DNA of 64,000 nucleotides. Origin: Globisporangium splendens. Lineage: Eukaryota > Oomycota > Peronosporomycetes > Pythiales > Pythiaceae. The notes under the pieces are model-generated. The model had not been told where the DNA came from. It did not search any database and saw only the letters and a program-made list of their open reading frames with translations. Positions 52,112 through 61,850 of this stretch are shown here, in pieces (positions within the stretch are counted from its first letter, which is position 1; every line of letters starts with the position of its first letter). The stretch is taken from NCBI GenBank assembly GCA_006386115.1, contig VFIW01000040.1, forward strand, positions 124,001 to 188,000, written 5' to 3'. Made by a program: the position numbers and the translations under genes.

Positions 52112-52690
52112 TTAGTGCTTCTTGGTGTGGAGAGTTTTCTTGTGCTTGGTCTTCTTGTCCTTCGTCGCCGTGCGCTTGTCTGGCTTTGAGGAATCCCTCT
52201 TGTGGTGGAGAAGGCGGGTGACCGCCGTGGGCTTACAGCCGTCGACGCCCGTGATGACCTTGCCACACGAAGCACCGAACTCGAGATCTTCTTGTGGACC
52301 AGGGCAGGCGCCATCAGCAATATCAACTACACAAGGTTGACCCGTAACACAGAAGACACCCTCGACACCTTCAACACTCATCGGTGACTCACCCTTTCCC
52401 GTGCACAACTCGTCTACTAGAATTGTGACGTCAATGGTGTCATCGGAATCGTCAGTCGAAGGGTTCGTTGTGTTGCTCTTGCTGCTGTTTTCGTCGACTG
52501 AGTAACCACCAAGTGTTGGCTTTGAAGTAACGACTTCATCACCAGCGCTACCACTCGTACTCTCAGCGGCAATATCGTCATGCGTACGGATATGAATTCG
52601 AACATGGGAGGTCTCGATCTTGGCGATCGACGGCCCCAGCGAGAGCGCTACACATGCTGCGATAAGCACGAGCTTCTTTATCTCGAACAT
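52112..52690 (-). CDS. Secreted single six-Cys-domain protein with Lys-rich tail, copy 7
   Basis: 192 residues from ATG 52690, which starts a signal peptide (FEIKKLVLIAACVALSLGPSIA). The HVRIHIRTHDD segment is shared with copies 4-6. A Ser/Thr/Asp-rich stretch with NxS/T sites follows, then one six-Cys domain (CTGKGESPMSVEGVEG ... GVDGC) in which the second half reads EDLEFGASC. The C-terminal tail is Lys/Thr/His-rich (KDKKTKHKKTLHTKKH) rather than HHGK repeats. It is the most diverged copy and marks the right edge of the cluster. Confidence 0.88.
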   Translation of the reverse strand: MFEIKKLVLIAACVALSLGPSIAKIETSHVRIHIRTHDDIAAESTSGSAGDEVVTSKPTLGGYSVDENSSKSNTTNPSTDDSDDTIDVTILVDELCTGKGESPMSVEGVEGVFCVTGQPCVVDIADGACPGPQEDLEFGASCGKVITGVDGCKPTAVTRLLHHKRDSSKPDKRTATKDKKTKHKKTLHTKKH

Positions 52691-52750
52691 CGCAGTTTTC
52701 TGCAAATACAGCGAGGCACCAGTGGACCCGAGATACGTGCACGAGGAGAG

Positions 52751-52766
52751 AAAACCGAGAATGAGA
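52751..52766 (-). promoter_or_regulatory. Initiator-like element of copy 7
   Basis: TCTCATTCTCGGTTTT, 60 bp before the ATG of copy 7. The core TCATTCTC is kept; the CA of the consensus is changed. Confidence 0.5.
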
Positions 52767-53707
52767 ACGTGGCAGACGCACTTGCTCTCTTTCTGCAGCT
52801 GCAGCGAATTCTTCGTGTGACTGGACCCGCGTGGTGGTCCTAGGTGAGGTGTCGCTTTCCGACGCAGACTGCCAGTCGTCGCGCATCCGTTTCATGGTCA
52901 ACGTCTTTCGTTCGTGCGAAGCAAGAATGGACAGCACCTACTGGAATTCGTCGAAGAAAATGGGTTCATAACCAAAAATCGTGTTTGCCAAGATACCCAA
53001 TTTAGTAAACTCGGATCCTTTTAGGTCTGAGTTGGGTGCAACTTGCCCAAAGTAAAATTTAGTGCAGCTCTTTAAGATACTGCAGCTGATGCACAACTCA
53101 GTTTTGTTTTTGTTTTTGACTATTTCGCAGTTCACCCGGGTTCAACTTACAAGAGCGTCGCACGTCTGCAGTACGCCACCTTGTTAGCGACCGCTGGCTC
53201 ACGTGAGTAGCATGTTGAGTGAGTGAAACCCACGATACTCGCCTCCAAAAAGCTTGCCCTCCACAAAACCATAGAAGAAAACAAACGCACGAGACGCGAA
53301 AAAGTGGCGTTGGCAGTGGTTTCTTGAAACACTTTCCTTCTCTCTTCATGAGAGAGGAGTGCAGGAGGTTACAGGACGAAGGGGGTTGCACCCTTCAACG
53401 CCAACAAAATCCATCGCGTACGAGAGACTAGGGGCTGGTCTTGTATCTCGGCCAGTGGACCCGGTCGTCAGTAGCTGCGCTTGGATGTATTGCAGTGAGA
53501 GGATTCCTCGCAAAAGAGAAGAGCACTCGAGAGCCTCGAGTGGACGCTCCGAATGCGTCGTCAGGAGCCGTCTGTCCGTGTTCCAGCGACTGTGCTGCAC
53601 GATTTTATGCAACTAATGTGACCAAGTGAGCGAAGAGACATCCGCAAGCAAAAAAAGCGAATTGTGTATGCGAAATAATCTGGTGATCTGGCTGGTGACT
53701 CTGCAGT
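52767..53707. other. Intergenic region, no supported gene
   Basis: 0.94 kb between the promoter of copy 7 and the stop of the first GH5 gene. Only overlapping small frames. Confidence 0.5.
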
Positions 53708-54910
53708 CTACGGCAATACGATGTCCCCGTCGCGAAGAAGCTTGCTGAGAGACCACCCAGTTCGCTTGATCGTATCGTCGGAATGGCGCCAAGCCCAGAA
53801 CGTCCAACCAGCCTTGGCTTTGCTGTACACTTCCAACTGCGCAGCGCCGAATGCTCGGAACTCAGTTTCGTTGGCGAATGGAGCGGAAGGCGCTGTTTGC
53901 ATGCACCACTCGCCAAGAAACAGAGGGTTTCCTGTCCAAATCTCAACCGGATCCACCCGATACGACTGCACAGCGTTCATGACTTGGGTTTCGTTGTGAG
54001 TCTCCATCCCGACGAAGTAGAACTTGTGGAGTTCGTGCCAGACATTGAAGTAGCTGGCAGTCCGCATGAAGTCCGTCAAGTGCATTGAGTCCTGCTCCTC
54101 CATCATCGGAGATATCGCCAGTACGCAATTGCTAAAGTTGCGGATCGCGGCGTAGGCAGCGAGAAAGTATTGATTCACCTTCTCTGGGTTCGTGACTCCT
54201 GCAGGCTCGTTCATCAAGACCATTCCGAGGAACGCCGGACTTGATTTGTATCGGTCTGCCAAGTACGTCGCAAACTGAAGAGATGTCTGCACGTTCACGT
54301 CGGAGTCACTCCAGTGGGGTTTCTCGAATTCGTAAGGAGCACTGTGTTCAAAGCCATTTTGCGAGCCTGGATGCGCATGCAGACTCAGCATCACAGCGAC
54401 GTTGTACTTCTCCCCCCAAGCCATGAGGTTGTCCAGGTACTGCAAACTCCCCTTTGGATAATTCACCTCGCGGTGGTTGAACGTTGGATCGTCGTACATG
54501 ATCCAATACCCTACGGGCACGCGTACGGTGTTAAGTCTCGCGTTGGTAATCGCAGCAATGTCTTGCTCGGCGATCCACGTCGCACGATGCTTTTCAAACG
54601 CTGCGTCACCGTTTGCTTGACCAAGATACTGCATCACCGCGTATTCACCCTGGGTAGCAATAGACAGAGGAACGCCTTCCCACAGCGGAGACGTCCAGCT
54701 CATCCAGTATTCTGCAACAAGCCACCCACCAAGGCTGACACCACGACAGGGAGTTTCTCCACGACGAATACTGTGTTGAACATGCTTGCTATTGACACCA
54801 GCGGAGACAAAACTGGTGCTGTTGGTGCTGCCTGGGTTATTTACTTGTACGGTGTATGTGGCCAAGCCGAGGCCAAGAACAAAGATCAGGAACACCTTGA
54901 AACTCGACAT
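53708..54910 (-). CDS. Secreted glucan 1,3-beta-glucosidase (GH5 family), gene 1
   Basis: 400 residues from the ATG at 54910, preferred because it begins a signal peptide or anchor (SSFKVFLIFVLGLGLATYTV); an in-frame ATG at 55009 would add 33 basic residues. GH5 exo-1,3-beta-glucanase blocks appear in order: RGVSLGGWLVAEYWM, FEKHRATWI, LNTVRVPVGYW, VMLSLHAHPGSQNG, the acid/base Glu in VLMNEP (E235), VWHELHKFYF, the nucleophile in LGEWC (E334) and WTFWAWRHSD. It likely trims beta-1,3-glucan of the oomycete wall, or host or fungal glucans. It forms a divergent pair with gene 2, 951 bp away. Confidence 0.93.
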   Translation of the reverse strand: MSSFKVFLIFVLGLGLATYTVQVNNPGSTNSTSFVSAGVNSKHVQHSIRRGETPCRGVSLGGWLVAEYWMSWTSPLWEGVPLSIATQGEYAVMQYLGQANGDAAFEKHRATWIAEQDIAAITNARLNTVRVPVGYWIMYDDPTFNHREVNYPKGSLQYLDNLMAWGEKYNVAVMLSLHAHPGSQNGFEHSAPYEFEKPHWSDSDVNVQTSLQFATYLADRYKSSPAFLGMVLMNEPAGVTNPEKVNQYFLAAYAAIRNFSNCVLAISPMMEEQDSMHLTDFMRTASYFNVWHELHKFYFVGMETHNETQVMNAVQSYRVDPVEIWTGNPLFLGEWCMQTAPSAPFANETEFRAFGAAQLEVYSKAKAGWTFWAWRHSDDTIKRTGWSLSKLLRDGDIVLP

Positions 54911-55860
54911 CGTGGACTTGCCACCCAGGAATTTCAAAAGTGAGGTGCGGTGGGCTCTAGCCTTGGCCAATTCGCCTAAACGAAGTGGTCGACCCACGAC
55001 ACGTCGCATGAAAGCTGATTATAGGATCGACTGTATATATGAATATATATAAGCAGACAGTGAGAATTGGTATTGATAGTGCGTGCGTGTGCATGTCCTA
55101 AACCGCATGCTGCAGCAAATTAGAGTCAAAGTGCAGACGCAGATCCGTGTCAAAGTGTCTCATGGAGTCAGACGCCCTCACTGACCACCAAGGTATCTTT
55201 TTGACAGTAGATCCCAAACGGGTTACAAAAGAACTGCTCCTGTAATCGTTGTGATCGTGGCAGGTGGTTTCAGACGCGCGTTTTCGCATGGGATTGGGAG
55301 ACTCTCTCCTGACATCAGCTTCAACCCACAAAATCAAAGTGAGACCACTGTCTAGGTTGTGCTGTCGGCTTTGAATAAAAGCTATCAACGTGAACCCTGA
55401 AAAGCATGGACAGTGAGTGATTGTTTCATTTGATTTTGTGTGCGTCGTGCGACATCAAGTATGAAAAAAATCAATTTTTGTCAGCTGCCTTTCGTCGTCT
55501 TCTCAGTATTTAACTCCAACTCGTTCCAAAATCGACGTTTGCTGGACTTTTCCCCTATCAACTGCGATTGTGCCACACAACTATTTATGAATTTGTGACG
55601 CGACATTGCATGACATCAGCGATTGTGCTGCGCTTGGAACGCGCGTGTTTCCTTCCAGCACTGCGACCCACGAAAGTTGAGCTGCAGTTTTCTGTTGAAA
55701 AAAGCGTCGACACGCGCCACGTTCACGTTTGTGGGACCGTGGCGTTGGTGCCTCTCGTCCGGTACAAAACGATCATGCGAGGAAGTTTTGCTCTGTCTAG
55801 CATCCAGCCACTAAACAGGTGGCATGCATGATATGATGCTTGTGTCCACGCTGAGGTTTC
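54911..55860. other. Shared promoter region of two divergent glucanase genes
   Basis: 950 bp between start codons. An AT repeat (atatatgaatatatataa) lies at 55035-55052. It should hold both promoters. No gene is supported. Confidence 0.5.
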
Positions 55861-57129
55861 ATGTTTCTTCCGACCAAGACAGTGGTGAGTCTGCGTCCCC
55901 AGCAAGACCTCATTCCAAAACATTCCATCTCTGGTGCAAGTGCCTTCCTCTCGACGGCGTCCTCTTCTAGCGTTCTACACCTCGTCGGCGTACTCCTTCT
56001 CTTCGCCTGCGGGGTTCACTGTGAGCACGTCCAATACAGGCTCCGTTGTGGCGAAATCCTGTCTCGCGGTGTGAACCTCGGCAGTTGGTTCGTCGCAGAG
56101 TACTGGATGAGCTATGAATCGCCACTCTGGGACGGCGTCCCGAAAGACATTGCGCTGCATGGCGAGTACGCGACGATGCAGTATTTTGGCGATACGAGAG
56201 GCTACACTGCGTTCGAAAAACACCGCGCGATGTGGATCACCGAAGCCGATATCAAAGCCGTCGCGGATGCAAAGCTCAACCTCGTGCGCGTGCCTGTGGG
56301 CTTTTGGATCATCAATGATTACCGTCCCCCGAGCACAGACAATATCCCGCCGTCGCGACCCCAAGAGCAAGTGTATGCGCGCGGCGCCATGAAGTACCTC
56401 GATCGACTAATTACGAAGTGGGCTGTCAAGTACAACATTGCTGTGATGCTGAGTCTGCATGCCCACAAAGGCTCTCAAAACGGCTTCGACCACAGCAGCC
56501 CCAAGGACTTCGGGTCAGCAACGTGGAGCAATTCCCAGGATAACATCGAGAACTCGGTGAAGTTTGCCACATTTCTCGCCAGTAGATACAAGAACAGCCC
56601 CGCTTTTCTGGGCATGAACTTGATGAACGAGCCACACTACCCGACCAATCTGGAGACAGTCAAAGCGTATTATACACGAGTGTACAACAAGATTCGCGCG
56701 ACAGGCAACGACTGCGTGCTCGCGGTGTCGCCCATGCTCACTGAGCAGGATGCAGGCCACATGACGGATTTCATGCGCTGGCCTGCGTACTACAACGTCT
56801 GGCATGAATTCCACAAGTACTACATCTGGGGTTTCGAAGGTGCAAGTGAGAACAACATCATGGATGCCGTGCAATCGTATCAGTCCAACACGATTGACGC
56901 GTGGCAGGGCAATTGGTTGCTGATCGGCGAATGGTGCATGGATTCAGCCACCTCGGCGCCATTCGAGAGCCAGGAATCGTTCCGCGCATTCGGGAAAGCG
57001 CAGCTTGAAGGATACAATCGTGCCCACTCTGGATGGACGTTCTGGTCGTGGCGCCACTCGGATGAGCTCACGAAGCGATCGGGGTGGTCGATGCGCCGAC
57101 TTCTCAAAGACGGCGATCTGGTCTTGTAA
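55861..57129 (+). CDS. Secreted glucan 1,3-beta-glucosidase (GH5 family), gene 2
   Basis: 422 residues. The hydrophobic stretch VLHLVGVLLLFACGVHC lies at about residues 38-54, so either the true start is further in or this is a signal anchor after a short N-terminal tail. The GH5 blocks parallel gene 1: RGVNLGSWFVAEYWM, FEKHRAMWI, LNLVRVPVGFW, VMLSLHAHKGSQNG, acid/base LMNEP (E257), VWHEFHKYY, nucleophile IGEWC (E357) and WTFWSWRHSD. It carries a ~12-residue insertion (TDNIPPSRPQEQ) after the YRPP segment that gene 1 lacks. Its role is beta-1,3-glucan hydrolysis outside the cell or in the wall. It is the product of a duplication in head-to-head orientation. Confidence 0.92.
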   Translation: MFLPTKTVVSLRPQQDLIPKHSISGASAFLSTASSSSVLHLVGVLLLFACGVHCEHVQYRLRCGEILSRGVNLGSWFVAEYWMSYESPLWDGVPKDIALHGEYATMQYFGDTRGYTAFEKHRAMWITEADIKAVADAKLNLVRVPVGFWIINDYRPPSTDNIPPSRPQEQVYARGAMKYLDRLITKWAVKYNIAVMLSLHAHKGSQNGFDHSSPKDFGSATWSNSQDNIENSVKFATFLASRYKNSPAFLGMNLMNEPHYPTNLETVKAYYTRVYNKIRATGNDCVLAVSPMLTEQDAGHMTDFMRWPAYYNVWHEFHKYYIWGFEGASENNIMDAVQSYQSNTIDAWQGNWLLIGEWCMDSATSAPFESQESFRAFGKAQLEGYNRAHSGWTFWSWRHSDELTKRSGWSMRRLLKDGDLVL

Positions 57130-57544
57130 ATTCACCGCCAACTTGGGTTCTCAATATACTCTTTCCTTGTGTACATTCTGGATCAGCAACTTTTGTCCTT
57201 TTTCAAGTAATCGCATGAATGTGTTGCCTACGGTTTGCATCACAACATGGCAGTCTCCTGCTGCAACCATATGCCAAAGCGATCCTCGCAACTCGACGCA
57301 GATATTGTAAGAGTTGCGAGGCGCCATATCCTCAGCGTTAATAATAGCTTCAATCGACGTCTTCTTGTCTTGTCGCGCCAATATATAATAAAACACTCTT
57401 TCCTTCTCCTTCCTCGTCTTCAAAGCCGCTTTCGAATTCAAATACCGGAATCGTTGTTGACTTTTGTCGCTCGAACTCGCCGGTCTTCTCCTCCTGCACT
57501 TAAAGACAGAACCACACGCGCGTGCTGCAGTCTCCGCATCAACA
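57130..57544. other. Intergenic region upstream of the acyltransferase-like gene
   Basis: 415 bp; likely contains the 3' UTR of the glucanase and the promoter of the next gene. Confidence 0.5.
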
Positions 57545-59101
57545 ATGGTGCCTCAGACGTTCCCCTTGTATGGATATGAGCGGTTTTTCGCCATGAACCC
57601 CAAGACCAGCGCTAAGCTAGCCCACATTATGACCGTACGAGGCAACATCCCGACCCTTTTGGCGCATTTGCCAACAGCAGTGCTCGCGACGTTCAACTTG
57701 CATCCAAGAATGCGCGTAGCGCTTCTGCCAGGTCACTCGCCGCTCATGGCCATGGTATGTCCACCACTGGTGGACCTCACGGAGCTCAAGTCGCTGTATC
57801 AAGTCGTTGAGCGCGACGACGAGCATGAATCGCCATTGTGGGTGCGAGACGTCGAGGCTGAGTGCGAGGTCCCGTTTAATCGCGAACAAGATCTACCGTT
57901 TGCGATTCGCGTGTTTGTCGGCACGAGCTCACCGAAGTCGTCGGCAACGTTTGCGCGCATTGTGCTCTTTGCCGATCACTACATGAGTGACACGACGTCT
58001 GCCACGATCGTCTTGAGCTCGCTATTGCAAAACGCTGCAACTGCCGCTGCGGTGAAGAATACGACTGCAGGATCTCAGGGGAGTACGCCGACAATTCTTA
58101 CGTAGGAACTCCCACTGCGAGCGTCGCTATACGAGTGCATGCACTGGGTGAACCCATGGATTGGCGTCTTGAACGAAGCCGTCTCCAAGTGGTTCATTGA
58201 GCCGATGTTCAACTTTGACCACTCGGGGTTCACGCCATTTCTGCCGGTGGACACCGGTACACAGCAGGATTTTTGTGGACGACCGCCAGAAACCAGCAAC
58301 AAGAGCTCTGCGCTGTTCTCACAGGGAAATGCCGAGAACATGCAGCGGGCTCTGGTACGCTGTAAAGCCGAAGGCGTGTCACTCGAAGGCGCTCTGATCG
58401 CTGCGAGCATCATGGCGTTCGGGCTCACGAAATTCAATGGCCGCCTGCGGACGGCGAGTGCAACCCCCGTGCAACTCAAGATAGACGTCACCTGTGACAT
58501 GCGCAATCACCTCGACCACGCTAATTTCTCCAAGGATGAGCACACCGTTGGGATGTACAGCACCGCCGCCAACTTGGTGTTTACGAGCAGCGAAGGAGTG
58601 GATGTGCACAGTGTGCGCTTCTGGGATCTCGCACGGAAGGCTGACCACGAAGTGCAATGCCTCGTGCTAAACCATGAGCTCAAGCTGCAGTCGATGTATG
58701 TCCACGAGTCACTAAATGCCGAGAATACCGAGTCGACTTTGCAGGTGCAAAACTGCGCGGTCAACGACACGACGATTTCCAATTGTGGCGCGTACCCGTT
58801 CCCGCACAGCGTCGTCTTTGGAGACGGTGGCAGCAGCAAAGTTGAGATCGAGACGCTGCATGTGTACAACTCGTTGCCGTCGCTTGCGCCTGCAACGATG
58901 CTGTTCGCAAGCGCTGTGTCGTGCTTCAACTACTCGATGATGTACAAAGTGCCGCAAGACGTTTCGGAAGATCTCTTCCACTGGTACGTGCAGTCCGTCG
59001 AGCACATCGGCATGTATAGCGAAGAAGACACGCTTGTCGACGCCGGCGAAACGTTTACTGCAACGTCCGCGGCTGAGGTCTTGCCACTCGCGCCGCAGTA
59101 G
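57545..59101 (+). CDS. Acyltransferase / condensation-domain-like protein (HxxxD)
   Basis: From ATG 57545 the frame runs to a TAG at 58103-58105 and continues in the same frame to 59101. A 54-bp GT..AG intron at 58052-58105 would remove the stop and give 500 residues, joining AATAAA to ELPLRASLYECM as expected for the family after the catalytic helix. The alternative is a true nonsense mutation. The domain looks like alcohol O-acetyltransferase/PapA-type transferases of the condensation superfamily. The catalytic motif is DHYMSD (H145, D149), with Asp in place of the usual first His. A later region (ATPVQLKIDVTCDMRNHL, then VGMYSTAANLVF) fits the C-terminal subdomain. Acyl donor and acceptor are unknown. 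Confidence 0.75.
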
Positions 59102-60581
59102 GACAACAACTGCAAGAACCTTTTCCAGTTTATCCCTTTACTCCTCGATTCGAATGCATAAAATAGTAAGCACTTTGTCACGACTGTGTTTTTCCACACG
59201 TTGGCGAAGGAATAGCACGGTGTACTTTTGGGCTGCTGATGCACCAAGAAGCATCCTCCCAGCTCGATGTCGTCACATTCAGAGCTGTTTTCGCACCCAG
59301 ACAAATACCTTCGCCGTATTCTTCATACTGAAGAAGGCTGGCAGCATGGGTCTCACTGGCATAGAACGAGAAGTTGGCAGTCGACCGCGTCGTGATTGAA
59401 AATTGATTTCCAATTCGAACGCGGTTCAGTCCAACTTGCATCCTCCCGGAATTCAATGTCGAGACCACCAGTGAATCCGTGGACAGGTTCCAAACACTTG
59501 CGGCGACAAACGTGGTACCTGAACCAAGGTTGTTGATAAACACGATCGAACCACCGATTTGATTGTCGTTCTCCATTGGTCTGGCGTGAGGTATAGCGGG
59601 GAGGAATAACTGGCATGAAAGCTCATGGAGCTAGGCATGGCGATGTCCTCTGGGAGACCGACCGAACAGGTCACATCGGCAACGCATCCGTATTCGTCCG
59701 GGTTATTGCTGAATGCTGTTGACAGAACTGAGACGTTGATTTGATCGCTTGATTAGCCGTCCATGGAGAATCGCATTTCTGGGTCAGCAGTTGCGCCTCG
59801 TATTTACAGCATAGATCGGTCGCAACCAAGATCAGAATTCGAGGCACGGGTGGTCACGAAATCACTTGAGGAATTCGCAGTCTGCTCACTACGTCATTTT
59901 CGCTCTGCAGATCAATGTGCGTATGGACTGGTTACAGGCTACTCGATGCAAGGGGTAAGCGTGACTCTCCATGTGACCACTGGAAGCACGCGCGTCTAAG
60001 TCCAGCTGGCCGAATCACCTACCGTCATCGAGGTTGATCAGCTTAACTGCGTTTTACAAACCGGCGTTGGTATCAACGCCATGGCGACGAACCCGTTGGA
60101 GCTGCTGCAACTTCAAAACAACGTTTACATAAGTTGTTGGAGAGCCAGAGTCGCCGAGCTCCCTCACTACATCGAGACGGCGCCAACTGTTCCATTCGTG
60201 CCCGATGAGCTAGTCCGTCAAGACACTCTGCAGCTACTGTGTGCGCGACGCCAGCATGTAGTTGAATGCATGATTGAAGTGAACGGGAAGAAGAACGCTT
60301 TATATGTTCGCAGAAGTGGCAGACTCTTCGCAACTAGCGCCCGAACCCGAAACAGCCAGTCGGAGCGCGGCCGCACGACGACGAAGAACCAGCGTATCCA
60401 GTGACTCATCAACAGATAGTGAGCATGGAGGTAGACTTCAGTCGCGACCGTGATTCCGGCATTAAAGAACTACAATGTCAATGCATGCCCCTTCAACACC
60501 CCTGCTATCTCCGAGTCGACGACCACGGTTCAAAAAGATAGCCAGATGCGATCGGGGCTCATTTAAGAAAGCCAAGGTGAC
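59102..60581. other. Decayed region with coding-like fragments
   Basis: 1.5 kb. A minus-strand frame at 59178-59576 (132 codons, Ser/Thr/Asn-rich with alternating hydrophobics, e.g. STANFSFYASET) and adjacent frames (59353-59674 minus, 59763-59999 plus) look like pieces of a beta-rich secreted protein broken by frameshifts. No intact gene can be drawn. Confidence 0.35.
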
Positions 60582-61073
60582 GTGACCTCCATTGACCTTA
60601 ATCTTGCTATCCCTGGAAATGCGTATGTCGAGCGCATTAATTCCGACTTGCTTCCAGAAGGCGCGATTGGAATGGTTGATGTGGTTGGAGACAAGGCAGA
60701 AGGCTCCGTGAATCAAGCTGAAGTCGTGACGCGCCAGGGCAACAGTTCCCAGATCGTTCAAATTCGACTCCAAGACAACATGACAGCGACAAAATTTGAT
60801 ACAACTTGGCCTGAAAGCTACCATACGCAGGTTTGGTTCATTCCAGGAGTGACGTGCAACATCACGAGTGATACCAACCACTGGACAGTACAGGAAAACT
60901 TCAATGTGAACCCTATGGACGACATGGTGACGATCTTTCTCAATGGGAGCGGCAATGTGTTCGTGGATGCAAGCGACAGCGCACTGTACATGGACGATGT
61001 GCACTTTCTGGCCGCTGGCAGTGGAGTCCTTCAAGTTGTCGTCAAGGAGTTGTGGTCGGTTCGTGGAGTGTGA
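60582..61073 (+). pseudogene. Fragment of a beta-rich surface-type protein
   Basis: A 163-codon open frame begins after an upstream stop and has no ATG at its edge. Its composition is that of a beta-helix or head-GIN-like (DUF2807-type) secreted protein, with phrases such as NGSGNVFVDASDSALYMDDV and AAGSGVLQVVV. The next ~350 bp hold frames that seem to continue it out of phase (IIVVTNGDQGCVAS, GMYNEATGG). It reads as a remnant of a larger gene with missing ends. Family assignment is tentative. Confidence 0.4.
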
Positions 61074-61850
61074 GTCGGGATACTGAATGCCAGTACACTG
61101 GTGGGCTGTTCCGTTGCGATAATTGTTGTCACCAATGGGGATCAAGGGTGTGTTGCGTCCACAACAGATGGATCAAAATCGTCAGTCGCTGGAATGTACA
61201 ACGAAGCGACGGGTGGAAACACAAACAGTCCTATTGAATTGTGCAGTTGGCTGGAGACACCGCCAAAGCTTCGTGGCATCAGCAGTTTGCTGGGGGGAAA
61301 GTTCCGTACCAAAAGTGGCCAGTGGCGTGCCATCCCTCTCGACTCGTGGCGTTTGCATAGCTGCTGCTCTTCTCGTGCAGGCAATGCAGCAAGTACGCCT
61401 TTTTGGTTTGGATTCGCAGACAAGTAGATCACCCGCATTCGCATGAGGTGTGCGTGTCCTAAAGTTCCTCCTCCGTTGTTCATACTGCTGTGGCTTCAAC
61501 CTGTCTCCTTTGACGTTTGCAGAACTGTCAAATATAGGTCTGATGTGGGTTTGCTTTGGTGACCATGAGACAAATATATGTCGGTGTTTACCGGTATCTC
61601 ATTGACATTTGGTAGGAAATCGGTATTTACTTTCTGCCTTTCTGATGAGGTTAGAATAAAAGACCGGACTTGATTCACTCATTTCGCTTGAGCAATTTTC
61701 GTCCTTACGAAAAGAGGATAGCCGATTTGATTCATTTTTAAAAATGTAATTATTGGATGCAAAATATTGACGGAGCTGACATCGATGATATCCATGCGCG
61801 CGCGTTGTTGTTGCTATTGTTTCTTTGGTGCTTTCTTGAGATTGATTAAG
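61074..61850. other. Intergenic region / decayed 3' part
   Basis: Holds out-of-frame continuation of the preceding fragment to about 61430, then non-coding sequence. Words like taccggtatct and atcggtatt appear near 61588-61625. Confidence 0.4.
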
